A DNA stretch of 64,000 nt from Sabellastarte sp. h YS-2021 (Eukaryota; Annelida; Polychaeta; Sabellida; Sabellidae), in contig OZ024931.1 of assembly GCA_964017235.1 (NCBI GenBank), forward strand, positions 101,078,221 to 101,142,220, given 5' to 3'. Position 1 is the first letter of the stretch. The number at the start of each line of letters is the position of its first letter. The notes below the pieces were generated by a model that searched no databases, had not been told where the DNA came from, and worked only from the letters and a program-made list of their open reading frames with translations. A program made the translations under genes and the position numbers. Positions 50,901 through 53,600 of the stretch are shown here, piece by piece.

Positions 50901-52261
50901 AAGTGACCTTAAACTCTCAATAATAAAGAACTTATAGCCACCTTAGGTCTGAAATTGATCTATGGCCACTTAAAGCCCTCTAGGTTATAAACTCTGAGGC
51001 TCATCTGGCTAAAATTTAACTAGAGAACACATTAATATATTCTCCATACATTTGCCAAAAATCAAGATTTTATGTTAAGAATAAAACTGTGTTTGAGCCC
51101 CATAAAGTCACCGCTTAGGGATTTTTTTCTACATTTTTCCACATATTTTGCCCTGTAATTTGAAAGTGGTAATTCTGATCAGTCTCAAAATGTACTAGAT
51201 ATAGCTTCTATTGGTATTATGTGTGTATGAAAAATTTGAGGCCTGTAGCTTTCATTTTAAGGTCACCTTAAGGTCTCAAAATTGCCCACATAGACCCAAT
51301 TTATGGACTTATTGCCACTTTAAACCCTGTAGCTTTCATACTTTGTGAAATATTATCTGGGAATATATCATTATGTTCTTCTTACATGTGCCTGAAAATC
51401 TAGGCCTTCAACAGACATTTAACCTATGTATACAAAATCAATATTGAAACTGCATAGTTACAGAAATGACACCTGTACTTCTGTAAACCTTTCATGTCAA
51501 TTTCTGGTTTTATATTTTATTGCATTGAAATCCATAAAATAAAATATTCAGAGTGGTTTAAAGGGCGATACTATGAATCGACAGTCATCGAGAGATGTGA
51601 CTGATTTATTTTGGTCGTACAGATCGCTTGTTTCCTAATAGGACCATCTCCCTTGATAGCTTTAATTCAATTAATAAATATATCCATTAATAAATTTTAC
51701 AGCTTTATAGCTTTTAGTTCACATATTATTTCTTTAATCTTGCTGTTAAATTGTGTTGCTTTGATACTTTGTCTTTACATACATTTTCTCATTCTTTAGT
51801 GTTTTTGTTTCTCCTGCACCTTAACCTAAGTTACTCTTCTGAAAGACGCATCTTTGTGCTTTTTCACCTCTTCTAGAAGTATCTCATGGTGTCCAATGAA
51901 TGTGTTAATGGAAACAGAAAAACCTATTTCTATCTTATATTTTGATACTGTAGGGTTATCATGTTAGGCTGATTCTTGATTTCTACCTGTGCAAGCAAAC
52001 AGTTAAAACTGTTTCCTCGAATGTCAGGCTAATGCACTATAGTCTTGTGATGTTTCTGTTTTTGGTGTCTGATGTTTCTGTTGATGGTCTGTGGTTTCTA
52101 ATTGTGATGTTCTGTTGATGTTTCAGCCCCCACCTATGAGCCCTGTAATAGAAGAACCATATGTGGTGCGTGAGGAGAGGATGCCGTACACACGTAGCAG
52201 ATATAATGATGGCTACTACAGCTCAGGCTACAGGACTGCTCCCTTGGCCATCAAATACTAG
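8760..52261 (+). CDS. MS4A/CD20-like four-helix membrane protein, 5 coding exons
   Basis: Joining exons 8760-8966, 9784-9852, 12783-12877, 15335-15479 and 52127-52261 gives 216 residues. Every junction is GT-AG, and the phases are compatible (0, 0, 2, 0). Hydrophobic segments lie at about residues 22-45, 54-78, 95-120 and 140-165. The first loop is short (9 residues); the loop between helices 3 and 4 is acidic (DLDDQEDWYKTC). The N-terminus is arginine and tyrosine rich. The tail (173-216) starts PPPMSP and has seven tyrosines, including EPYVV. This layout fits MS4A/CD20-like or TMEM176-like tetraspan proteins of the plasma membrane; the family call rests on topology, not a unique motif. The start codon directly follows the acceptor, with a second ATG next to it. 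Expression is presumably from the TATA promoter at 532. Intron 5 is 36.6 kb. Confidence 0.8.
9015..9664. mobile_element. Small TIR element (hAT-like MITE) with nested Helitron-like insert
   Basis: The left end CAGGGCCTCAA and the inverted right end (TTGACGCCCTG) match at 10 of 11 positions. Both sides are flanked by ATGGTA (9009-9014 and 9665-9670), a plausible target duplication. Inside both ends the word TTCCTATTTT is repeated many times. A CAGGG terminus is typical of hAT-type elements, although a 6-bp duplication is short for that group. There is no coding capacity. It sits in intron 2 and is itself interrupted by the element at 9201-9329. Confidence 0.6.
9201..9329 (+). mobile_element. 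Short Helitron-like non-autonomous element, copy c
   Basis: Starts TCATTGAAAGATGC after an A. Ends in the near-perfect hairpin GGCGTCGAGTCGGCGC, then AAT and CTAG before T. It shares the stretch around CCTGTCTGGGGATATGTTGG with copies a and b. It is nested in the TIR element at 9015-9664. Confidence 0.6.
9784..9852 (+). CDS. Tetraspan gene exon 3
   Basis: 23 codons, phase 0 to 0, between TTTTTCAG and GTGAGT. It encodes the end of helix 2 (AMGAGVAGC) and the short intracellular loop. Confidence 0.8.
9915..10440. repeat. Truncated family P repeat
   Basis: Opens with a degraded version of the family P hairpin (CCTCAGATGAAAGTTTGGGGATATACTGG region at about 9918) and continues with the same body text as 2157-2560. 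It then changes into an unrelated tandem array. Confidence 0.6.
10441..11765. repeat. Tandem array, ~145-160-bp unit (CAGACCTGTAGCTCATTGC type)
   Basis: Units contain GTAACTTGAAAACTATTGC, TATGTTATTCACCTACTTTT and CAGACCTGTAGCTCATTGC. The last phrase recurs near 10896, 11053, 11375, 11496 and 11641. Related copies lie at 26461-26832, 28148-28680, 44870-45200 and 54430-54860. Nothing is encoded. Confidence 0.7.
11766..12055. other. Intron 3 spacer; no feature recognised
   Basis: Contains a 61-codon open frame with no domain-like sequence. Treated as non-coding. Confidence 0.45.
12056..12214 (+). mobile_element. Short Helitron-like non-autonomous element, copy d
   Basis: Starts TCATTGCAGGAAGATTGA after an A, the same first 18 bases as copy a. 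Ends in a decayed hairpin, ACAAT and CTAG before T. Sequence outside the A/T boundaries shows no similarity to copies a-c, which supports these ends as true termini. Confidence 0.6.
12215..12782. other. Intron 3, 3' part; nothing recognised
   Basis: AT-rich intronic sequence ending in the polypyrimidine acceptor tract of exon 4. No repeat or ORF that I can support. Confidence 0.5.
12783..12877 (+). CDS. Tetraspan gene exon 4
   Basis: 95 bases from phase 0 to phase 2, between GTTTTTCAG and GTAAGT. Encodes helix 3 (VCAVMSVMNAFASIFFMVF); the last codon (AA/G, lysine) is completed by exon 5. Confidence 0.82.
12885..14680. repeat. 146-bp tandem array with nuclear-receptor-type half-sites
   Basis: About 12 units with an almost constant 146-base period. 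The phrase GTCCGGGCTGTATCTC or variants starts at 12948, 13094, 13240, 13386, 13532, 13679 and so on. Units share ATCTCGGAAACCGTAAGG and GTAGGAAGTTGATACTTGG. Each carries a cluster of TGACCT words; at least six units contain TGACCTTTGACC. The array opens near 12890 with TATCCCACAG and the palindrome GCCCTTAAGGGC, like other hairpin-led repeats here. Unit-to-unit similarity is high, so the array is young or homogenised. Confidence 0.85.
14681..15334. other. Intron 4, 3' part; nothing recognised
   Basis: Non-coding AT-rich DNA between the 146-bp array and exon 5, ending in the acceptor TACTATTTTAG. Confidence 0.5.
15335..15479 (+). CDS. Tetraspan gene exon 5
   Basis: 145 bases, phase 2 to 0. 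Encodes the acidic loop between helices 3 and 4, all of helix 4 (VVINFILCFFNMLVAFLAVV) and the start of the tail (LWKPREYSS). The donor is GTGAGT at 15480; it opens a 36.6-kb intron. Confidence 0.82.
15515..16110. repeat. Diverged copies of the 146-bp family
   Basis: About four degenerate units with recognisable words such as GCTGTATCTCAGAAA, ACTTGGTAGGGACATTGG and GTGACCTTGATTTGACC. Much more decayed than the array at 12885-14680. Confidence 0.65.
16100..16537. repeat. Hairpin-led repeat interrupted by DIRS copy 1
   Basis: Opens with TATGTCC pairing with GGACATA across about 14 bases, followed by repeat text ending in ATATCTCGGAAACC and ATTACAGATAGAGC. The text resumes right of the DIRS insertion with GAGCAAATTTTCGACCC. 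The two halves together match the repeat unit seen at 25030. Confidence 0.55.
16557..16729. repeat. DIRS copy 1 left inverted terminal repeat (173 bp)
   Basis: Identical over 173 bases to the complement of 22758-22930. Contains GC-rich palindromic stretches (CCGGTCGGCGCGGACCGG) and TGACGTCA, a CRE-like palindrome that may act in the promoter. Confidence 0.92.
16842..19022 (+). CDS. DIRS gag-like ORF1 (726 aa)
   Basis: The frame is open further upstream, but the first ATG of gag-like sequence is at 16842 (MSSPGQRRG). The N-terminus has Cys/His pairs (SCGHAMASFDTHLYCARC, then ...DNCQICKAF), a feature of DIRS gag proteins. A low-complexity middle follows, with several copies of the motif FPGTGFSATQHQPASK (residues ~205-300) and an acidic segment. 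The conserved C-terminal half contains a helical core and ends in a lysine-rich tail (KPFRKGKGRSSYYSS) suited to nucleic-acid binding. It ends 10 bases before the RT ORF. The role as structural nucleoprotein is inferred from family position. Confidence 0.85.
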   Translation: MSSPGQRRGSCGHAMASFDTHLYCARCREKGKGSDSCVKEPHSDNCQICKAFSEEQRQQLATPSYRLKKEKREAKKVIPTPPNEAEELVDPANVAVIGAVDNKGSVKSPNPAPPPEKKQKKDVKKDTKKDISSPAKASTSSSQSSADTKIAELDNKWAERFNRLEALILSKNFEPSFSANVKVTPTHSPPSSVENVSEPFIRPSTSSTLPGNGFSAEKHQPTSKAVTDKQTSSAKFPGTGFSATQHQPASKTKSSRPTSTVSRPTQVSKFPGQGSSASVHQPASQTASKRPTPMLDSSQSRPSVTDRPLSTEPADTGSPALHASRRDSISSLSSDADSVQSDRPPLDLYTEEGELSEDPDQTVTEQDQPISEEQNYRETMQGIRSYMGWSHIPEVDNLTATSDDNPFAGPKTVTPGKVSVKMPTEEWLCKKLGKLNLTLTEGYPSRGSEAGGLAKDVFLRPPRSQAKWYGLHTDSQLDLDKVTTWSTDASKLNSSYSRIARYTGLSSTPPASRRIAQETLRRWERSAREASIVCNQAASFNRCLFRVQQNMKDHIKTLASENKGKGSSKSSVAIDELNYLLDFNSSISQAAAKSMEHLSEFVFITMGNLTLVRRDAYLSHLRTGIKQDTLTALRAAPLHIPTLFPDSTIKRAEEEIAQFEAKGHTAPQQGKGRFHPYERPDKKHTNKDTRPEKPAWKTIGKKPFRKGKGRSSYYSSRPAKGQQSYK
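19033..21327 (+). CDS. DIRS reverse transcriptase-RNase H ORF2 (764 aa)
   Basis: It starts at ATG 19033, just after gag. RT fingers/palm motifs follow in order: VPKPNNKWRPILDLS, WVTSVDFKDAYFHIPI, ALPFGLSTAPMEFT and the catalytic YLDDWL (residue 288). RNase H follows with FTDAS (D454), YLELKAV, ATDNTT and ADKLSR, giving the D-E-D-D set. The last third (DLFATRFNHKLPQFV..., APGWPNMPWFWDLV) is the extra domain of DIRS1-group proteins often compared with Dam-type methylases. The protein makes element DNA from RNA without an integrase. All catalytic residues are present. It overlaps the recombinase frame at its 3' end. Confidence 0.9.
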   Translation: MTPLQNRLLAGSLPQTVIPPVISNVKVHVVTNVPTAPGHSQKKEISPGPVNCTYKDYTLKSVKSVSCVIPLSCAKSVTSVKHAAGNLPVGARLQKFWKTWLNLGAGPKIVQILREGYTLPFRTRPNLTRSPTVVSCYGNPHRNSYLLEALHQLIDKNAVELVRNQSSLGFFNRLFLVPKPNNKWRPILDLSKLNLFLKVEKFKMETPETIRTSLQLGEWVTSVDFKDAYFHIPIQDQSRKYLRFHVQGRTYQFKALPFGLSTAPMEFTVLAKEVKLMAINKGIRIHQYLDDWLVRARSQETCLHHTQILVRMCQDLGWLVNLEKSELEPKQVFDFVGYQFDLRSGRVRPTPDRWQNLQDKIQVLLLLPACPVRQFMSLIGLLTATEKQVHLGRLHMRPLQWHLKNNWRVPESLEKIIPLPRTLHPHLLWWLDEDNVLQGQPLHPVRHALQIFTDASKEGWGAHLNEFTARGSWSVPESKLHINYLELKAVLLALKEFQDLCVDKIVLVATDNTTVVAYINKEGGMRSGPLCALLWRILTWCSQRQVTLKARHIPGHLNVIADKLSRLGQTIQTEWSLLPEVFQQICNRWHWPQIDLFATRFNHKLPQFVSPVPDSLAVAVDALTLPWDDLDAYAFPPTAILGKVVEKLLDSPCKRLILIAPGWPNMPWFWDLVTMSSQVPLSLPNLPSLLTQPFNQIPHRNLTNLNLHAWLLEPQLSKNRASLRQWQQELRLLKEDLPDQSMRRSGPFLQSGVSLIRWTSGHHL
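21180..22241 (+). CDS. DIRS tyrosine recombinase (YR), ~350 aa
   Basis: This frame is open from 19185, but the recombinase-like part begins near 21180 (IKEQGFSEAVAARIEAPQRR). A SAM-like N-terminal domain (KSVADFLMYLFEDKKLQPST) precedes the catalytic domain. The expected residues are present: R in GSGKRRSEIHAW (21642-21644), H and R in AHDVRAF (22041 and 22050), HW in ACHWKS (22116), and the nucleophile Y in TQFYLKD (22149-22151). It ends at TAG 22239-22241. Its job is to insert the circular cDNA without target duplication. No good start codon is obvious at the domain start, so expression by frameshift, splicing or from an upstream start is unresolved. Confidence 0.88.
   Translation: MKEQGFSEAVAARIEAPQRRSTRSVYEAKWTIFTKWCVTNQVDFRAPPIKSVADFLMYLFEDKKLQPSTIDGYRSAIADKLGPTTVNISKDDNLTRLLESFHRDRPKGRRGIPSWNLSLVLHQLTKAPFEPLREASLKHLTFKTVFLLALGSGKRRSEIHAWQHKNIRHQSDWSKVSLFPSPSFLSKNQLAKEGPESVAPVVIPALAPTLDRSLKSDRSLCPVRALRYYLDRTSDLRQSKELVFISFKKGFDKDISPATISSWIKQTVILCYELSDQQAHTLHQVKAHDVRAFAASKAFQSGVSLEQILAACHWKSHNTFTQFYLKDVAWADSELYHLGPVVAAQQIHQQTGS
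22410..22425 (+). other. Polypurine tract A6G10 in DIRS copy 1
   Basis: A6 followed by G10 lies between the recombinase stop and the internal complementary region. Copy 2 has A6G9 at the same place (36484-36498) although its coding regions are ruined. A priming or structural role is inference. An A19 run at 22309-22327 is not conserved in copy 2. Confidence 0.6.
22603..22699. repeat. DIRS copy 1 internal complementary region
   Basis: The first half is the complement of the element's left end (ATTGTCCATTGGATAGGATG...). The second half is the complement of its right end (...GTTAATACCCTATCCAATGG). They are fused through one AAAA, the expected template for completing linear ends and circle formation. 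Confidence 0.9.
22758..22930. repeat. DIRS copy 1 right inverted terminal repeat (173 bp)
   Basis: Exact inverted match to 16557-16729. It is followed by the 46-base right-end extension to the terminal TTTT. Confidence 0.92.
22977..24760. repeat. AT-rich degenerate repeats (AGCTTGCTTGGTATTGC type)
   Basis: Recurring phrases such as GGTATTGCTTTTGGGAGTCA (near 23193, 23688, 23990, 24500), TAGCTAAGTGAGTAATAGC and CAGGAGATATCTGAACA show a diverged tandem family with spacing near 300 bases and multiples. No coding frame. Confidence 0.6.
24761..25770. repeat. ~150-bp tandem array (AACCGTTAGAGATAGAG type)
   Basis: The phrase AAAACCGTTAGAGATAGAG occurs near 24892, 25042, 25191 and 25342, a 149-151-base period, with decayed units to 25740. 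Units also share GTTGAATTTCCCAAATTTT and GCCATCTTGAATTTT. The array gives empty-site versions of the DIRS copy 1 insertion point (GAGCGATTTTGAGCAAA). Confidence 0.75.
25771..26460. repeat. Spacer with two decayed 146-bp family units
   Basis: 25975-26240 contains TTGTCTAGGCTCAATTTCAG, AACCATAAGGTGTAC and GTGTGACCTTGATT, matching the 146-bp family. The rest is unrecognised. Confidence 0.5.
26461..26832. repeat. ~160-bp family, left part, interrupted at 26832
   Basis: Text such as AACTATTGCATTTAGAGTATTTT matches 10441-11765. It is cut by the Helitron-like element at 26833 and resumes at 28148 with GTTAAAATATGTTATTCACC. Confidence 0.65.
26833..28147 (+). mobile_element. 1.3-kb non-autonomous Helitron-like element (family Q) with 147-bp array
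   Basis: The 5' end is TCCACCGG after A, inside a perfect 13-bp hairpin with a 3-base loop (26830-26858). The 3' end has CTGGTGGATAC, an inverted copy of a 5' arm, then the hairpin GCATCGG-TTGT-CCGATGC (28119-28136), seven bases, and CTAG before T. The host repeat is split exactly at A/T. The core holds about five or six 147-bp units (GTGCTTATAACTCGC at 27361, 27508, 27655, 27802). Helitron diagnostic ends are present; no Rep-helicase is encoded, so movement would be in trans. Helentron-type relatives with terminal inverted repeats are an alternative. Confidence 0.7.
28148..28680. repeat. ~160-bp family, right part
   Basis: Three units with CATTGCATAGCTGAGCAATAG and TTGTAACTTGAAA phrases continue the array interrupted by family Q. 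Confidence 0.65.
28681..29165. other. Diverged repeat text, no gene
   Basis: GGCCTCGGTCTTCCA at about 28940 and GGCCTTGTTCTTCCATTTT at about 29108 suggest a decayed ~170-bp duplication. No credible ORF. Confidence 0.4.
29166..29600. repeat. Decayed ~150-bp family units
   Basis: Units with TTATCTCGAAAACTGTGAGAG, CTTGAATTTTG and GATTTCGAGCAGATTTTGGA match the array at 24761-25770. Confidence 0.6.
29601..30619. repeat. Intron repeat text including the DIRS copy 2 landing repeat
   Basis: 29601-30090 is unrecognised. From 30100 (GGCTCCGCATTTAATTTTCC) to 30619 is a repeat that recurs, interrupted by the Penelope-like element, at 41574-41674 and 44547-45560. No coding sequence. Confidence 0.55.
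30639..30811. repeat. DIRS copy 2 left inverted terminal repeat (173 bp)
   Basis: Inverted match to 36855-37027 with no mismatch found. Same length as in copy 1. Confidence 0.9.
32217..32953. repeat. ~60-65-bp minisatellite (CAACTGGTTACAGAGTGTAC)
   Basis: About a dozen variable units, each with CAACTGGTTACAGAGTGTAC, a GGCTGGTACTGGCTACACAG part and CCTTGTACACT. Unit length varies by loss or gain of the middle part. It is absent from DIRS copy 1, so it arose or was acquired in the copy 2 lineage. Confidence 0.85.
32954..32995 (+). repeat. A42 homopolymer at the end of the minisatellite
   Basis: Forty-two consecutive A residues follow the last TGGTTAC unit. This could be the tail of a retroposed RNA or slippage. 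No polyadenylation signal is obvious just upstream. Confidence 0.85.
33435..34970 (+). pseudogene. DIRS copy 2 RT-RNase H pseudogene
   Basis: Fragments in several frames match copy 1 ORF2. A Cys-rich start (TKCPKCGTQSACR) is followed by a large deletion, then STAPLEFTVIPKEVK and the intact catalytic YLDDWLVRARSQ near 33739. RNase H pieces FTDASIKGWGAHLNE and ATDNTTVVSYIDKEGG follow, then the distal APGWPNMPWFWDLV block. Frameshifts and stops lie between them. Compared with copy 1, the fingers region including WRPILDLS and VDFKDAYF is missing. Confidence 0.85.
34990..36350 (+). pseudogene. DIRS copy 2 tyrosine recombinase pseudogene
   Basis: Starts with the LSEAVAARIETPQRG block and retains KSVADFLRYLF, then is broken. 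A segment of about 293 bases is tandemly duplicated (ACCATTGATGG at 35211 and 35504). The region of the first catalytic arginine is altered. AHDVRAFAAS is kept near 36149, but the following CHW motif is destroyed by a small deletion giving a stop. TFTQFYMK with the nucleophile tyrosine is still readable. Not functional. Confidence 0.85.
36484..36498 (+). other. Polypurine tract A6G9 in DIRS copy 2
   Basis: Same position relative to the recombinase end and the complementary region as the A6G10 tract of copy 1. Confidence 0.55.
36700..36796. repeat. DIRS copy 2 internal complementary region
   Basis: Nearly identical to 22603-22699, including the AAAA fusion point and the neighbouring CACAAGACCCTCCCACCGAC text, in contrast to the decayed coding regions. 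Confidence 0.9.
36855..37027. repeat. DIRS copy 2 right inverted terminal repeat (173 bp)
   Basis: Inverted match to 30639-30811, followed by the same 46-base end as copy 1. Confidence 0.9.
37074..38622. repeat. Intron repeats and unrecognised AT-rich DNA
   Basis: 37074-37230 continues the landing repeat (CTAGATAGAGCGATTTCGAC, GTGGCCATTTTGAATTTTC). 37780-38000 resembles family P body text (ACCTTAAGGTCACC, TTGGCACATATATTAAG). The remainder shows no match and no ORF. Confidence 0.5.
38632..39353. mobile_element. MULE-like element with ~100-bp subrepeated TIRs
   Basis: Both ends are built from copies of GGACGTTTCGGCC-like words in inverted orientation: GGATGTTTTGGCCTAGG at the left, and the complement of GGCCGAAACATCCG at the right. 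They share the inner phrase GACGTTTCGGA-AAATCTAAAT. Flanks GTATACTAC (38623-38631) and GTTTACTAC (39354-39362) fit a 9-bp target duplication with one mismatch. A 68-bp direct duplication (CTTGAGATCAATCACCTGAG) lies near the right end. Long subrepeated TIRs and 9-bp duplications are typical of Mutator-like elements. Confidence 0.65.
38868..39065 (-). pseudogene. Possible MULE transposase C-terminal fragment
   Basis: Read on the minus strand, the inner part gives RPKKRTKKVYTEL, a stop, then GRLRNLCED and LLRGVNHNLRGGQPNI. This resembles the basic C-terminal end of Mutator-like transposases in animals, as I recall the family. The catalytic core is absent and the frame is broken. The match rests on memory and should be searched. 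Confidence 0.4.
39363..41573. other. Intron 5 middle stretch; no gene supported
   Basis: Contains a local duplication: AAAATCACTTTTTGAATGTA at about 40150 and AAAATCACGTTTTGAATGTA at about 40249, about 100 bases apart, each followed by AGTCTTTTTATTTTTT. It also has two copies of a TTTCTTTGCGGT motif (40896 and 41217). A plus-strand 86-codon frame (40669-40929) overlaps an opposite 75-codon frame and has no recognisable domain. Confidence 0.45.
41574..41674. repeat. Hairpin-led repeat, left part, interrupted by PLE
   Basis: Opens with CGTCCC-GCAA-GGGACG, another short hairpin at a repeat start. It then matches 30104-30140 (GGCTCCGCATTTTGTTTTCC, CTTATAACTCTG) until the Penelope-like element begins. 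Confidence 0.55.
41678..41938 (+). pseudogene. PLE upstream ORF fragment
   Basis: 87 codons open from just after a TAA at 41675, with no in-frame Met near the start. The reading is TTYAELENITNKSQFKELKD, then a basic Q/R/P-rich tail (RFKPRGRQRQNRQNPPSRQR) ending at a TAA. It looks like the C-terminal part of a basic nucleic-acid-binding PLE protein cut by 5' truncation. Function is inferred from composition and position only. Confidence 0.5.
42093..44503 (+). pseudogene. PLE reverse transcriptase with out-of-frame GIY-YIG endonuclease
   Basis: From ATG 42093 (ATG pair, GTG just upstream) the frame is open to TAA at 44192, about 700 codons. PLE RT motifs appear in order: KADKGSAVVVM, KIHKKNVPGRPICSS, LCTLDVSSLYTNIPNHEG, IGGTAMGTSLAPNYANLFMD and the catalytic RFIDDIFMVW (first D near residue 435). 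A CTYCPKL pair follows. The GIY-YIG domain (NVIYIINC...LQYIGETKRPIRQRM) then continues in another frame to TGA 44501-44503, so one small indel near 44160-44185 separates it. RT residues look intact; the fused enzyme is broken unless the site is a sequencing error. Confidence 0.85.
44547..45560. repeat. Landing repeat, right part, plus ~160-bp family units
   Basis: 44547-44860 matches 30330-30610 (ATTAAAATCTG, TAGATTTTGGCATTGATTGG, ATGCTTATAACTCGAAAACC). 44870-45200 has three units with ACTCATTCACCTAC-type text. 45240-45560 returns to CTTATATCTCGAAAACTGTGC repeats, which stop abruptly where Harbinger-like sequence begins. Confidence 0.65.
45905..46460. promoter_or_regulatory. Array of CCTGGGACTAAG motifs in both orientations
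   Basis: About ten copies or close variants of TTAGTCCCAGG or its complement CCTGGGACTAA, many extended to CCTCCTCAGG, occur in about 550 bases (near 45969, 46092, 46143, 46184, 46270, 46300, 46324, 46378, 46431). They lie directly upstream of the MADF gene. A subterminal binding array for the element's own DNA-binding protein or transposase is the natural inference. Confidence 0.6.
46014..46049. repeat. 36-bp perfect palindrome
   Basis: CGTGAGAAATATCAAACA followed by its exact complement TGTTTGATATTTCTCACG with no spacer. The half-site GAAATATCAAACATG also occurs on the minus strand at 136-150, near the left-edge MADF ORF. Confidence 0.9.
46696..47908 (+). pseudogene. Harbinger-associated MADF (Myb/SANT-like) protein gene, damaged
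   Basis: Starts at ATG 46696 (frame open from 46678). The N-terminus is a Glu/Arg-rich, probably coiled-coil segment (~80 residues). A MADF domain follows (FTDSQEIAIVEFVKEHPEMY, DKEHGRFHDRHRKEALWAEI, FDVRRWFESQRTRYGKLSK). A TGA at 47464-47466 ends the open frame, but codons beyond it in the same frame (DRQPFVDYVASEAEKMTQEE) look like the usual C-terminal FVDYVASE segment. Another frame then gives a Ser/Gln-rich tail to TAG 47906-47908. So the gene likely carries a premature stop and a frameshift. The domain would bind DNA at the element's ends. Confidence 0.65.
47909..48570. other. Harbinger element spacer
   Basis: CA-rich, non-coding spacer between the converging genes. The word AACCCAATAGCAAACATAAC and relatives foreshadow the minisatellite to its right in inverted orientation. 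Confidence 0.45.
48578..48848. repeat. 42-bp minisatellite (6 units)
   Basis: GGTTTGTCTGTTTGTT recurs at 48595, 48640, 48682, 48724, 48762 and 48804, with GGTGAATTATGTT between, a 38-45-base spacing. Repetitive peptides in both strands' frames are by-products. Confidence 0.85.
48955..49488 (-). pseudogene. PIF/Harbinger DDE transposase, C-terminal part
   Basis: 177 codons. VDDGSIGFPDPAPI and the second-domain phrase YFILADDVFALKTWLTKPY precede ISRGRRVVENAFGILVSRFRV, whose E is the third catalytic acid. An acidic tail (GGDDDDDVPGDGR) and KRLRDYLKDYFNNEG end the protein. The first ~200 residues, including the first two catalytic aspartates, are missing. Upstream sequence (49489 onward) is non-coding, with a stop just before the first ATG. 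An upstream exon joined at the AG before 49488 was considered, but none was found. Confidence 0.8.
49491..50737. other. Intron 5, right part; no gene supported
   Basis: AT-rich. GAAACCCC words with TTCATGAATATNAATGAG recur near 50195, 50270, 50365 and 50460, a weak ~90-bp periodicity. No domain-like ORF. Confidence 0.45.
50738..51440. repeat. Family P repeat, shortened
   Basis: Begins ATATCCCCAGACAAAAGTC with GGGATATACTGG, then ACCACCACCGCC and the usual body (AACTTGGTAAACATGTTAA, CACATATTTTGCCCTGTAAT). It ends near 51440. Confidence 0.7.
51441..52126. other. Intron 5, 3' end
   Basis: Non-coding. Ends with GATGTTTCTGTTGATG-like direct repeats (about 52050-52120) and the acceptor TGATGTTTCAG at 52126. 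Confidence 0.5.
52127..52261 (+). CDS. Tetraspan gene exon 6 (last coding exon)
   Basis: 44 codons and TAG. Proline start (PPPMSP), then VIEEPYVVREERMPYTRSRY and a tyrosine-rich end (DGYYSSGY...IKY). It is in phase with exon 5 across 36.6 kb. It completes a cytosolic tail with possible SH2- or PDZ-type contact sites, which is inference. Confidence 0.75.
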   Translation, partial: PPPMSPVIEEPYVVREERMPYTRSRYNDGYYSSGYRTAPLAIKY

Positions 52262-53330
52262 ACAATTCCAGGCATTACTATAGTGACACCATCTGAGTGA
52301 TCTTGCTTAAGTCTGAACTTATGCTGAAAATACCATAGAACAAGATCATATGCAGTGAAAAATTCACACCAGATTATTTTAAATTTTCATGTTTTCTACT
52401 CTTTTAGCAGGGGTTTAGATTCACCCCAAAATAGCAAGACTGCTCTCAGCAGCAATTGTAAATCTGCAATACAAATTGTTCATATTTTCAATCATAAAAT
52501 GAACTAAATGATTAAATTCTTTACTGAAGCAGTTCAAGATTAAAGACACAATCAAAATATTTTTGTTAGAGAAGTTTTTGCAAGAGGAAACTTGTTCAAA
52601 CATTGTTATATGTATTTCTATTGTTTACTTAACCTATATGTATAAGTAGTTCTTATATTTTCATTGTTATGTGTTTGTTAACAATTTTTATAGTGAAAGA
52701 TATAATATTTTATGGACACACTTTAGAGACTTTAACATTCAAAACTGACACAATATTCCATTGTGGAAAATACCTATACATTATAGAGTACTCATGTATT
52801 GTGAGGGAATACACATATTCACTGGAACTGTTAGTGTGTTCCATTATTACAATAGTGCACAATTGTTTATGGTCATTGTGACAAAGTGGCTTGGGTATTT
52901 TGTGGATTAATGGTGCTTGCTAGAAGCAATATATGAAGGTACAGATGGCTTTATTCAAAGTTAAAGATAAATGTTTAATTTGTTGAATAAGGGAACTGAT
53001 GAAGTGTTGCTCAGGAAGATGTTCTGATTAAAGTAGCTATGGTGCTTCCTGCAAACATATTTCATGTTTAAGTGTTTGATGCTGCAAATATGAAATGCCT
53101 CACTTGCCCTAATATGAAAAAAATTATGGAGAAAAATACATTAGTTATATTTATGCTTCTCATCATGTTAGGAATTCAGTATCAGTTAATGTAGATCACA
53201 TTGTTGAAATAATCAATAAATTTAAATTATAAATTACAGTTTGATTATTTTTTCCCAATACTTTTTGTACATTGCTCATTATTATATATGTTAAAACTAT
53301 CATTTAATAAAGTGAAATTTGTACTAAAAT
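52262..53330 (+). other. 3' UTR of the tetraspan gene with poly(A) signals
   Basis: AATAAA occurs at 53215-53220 and 53306-53311 after about 1 kb of AT-rich non-coding sequence without repeats of the families seen elsewhere. Either could be used; the second is followed by a T-rich stretch. Confidence 0.6.
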
Positions 53331-53600
53331 TGGGTATTTTGTTTTGTTTATCTTTCTAACATCAACACACTTGGATAGCAAGCAATCAGTGACCACTGAA
53401 TTGGTCACATATCTAGTGTTAGCTATAGAACTTGATGAATAATTGCAACACAGCTCGGACAATAGTGTCAAAAAAGGAAAAGGGGTAAAACCGATAATAA
53501 CTAAATCCTAACTAATCCCCGGACAGGCCATCTCTCACATCGTAAGTATTCATTAGGCATTTTGTGTAGAACCCATTTTGTGTGATTTACAGTTATTGTA
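53331..53600 (-). repeat. Spacer with a decayed Helitron-like fragment
   Basis: On the minus strand, 53600-53510 reads AAAATGCCTAATGAATACTTA...GAGAGATGGCCTGTCCGGGGAT. This matches the inner part of the short Helitron-like elements (AATGAATGCTTGTGGCATGAG, GATGGCCTGTCTGGGGAT). The hairpin and CTAG end are lost. Confidence 0.45.

Noticed and set aside
49489-52126. Missing N-terminal exons of the 48955-49488 transposase upstream
   Set aside because: No DDE first-domain motif (such as the IDRKHV-like block seen at 58.9 kb) was found on the minus strand in this interval.
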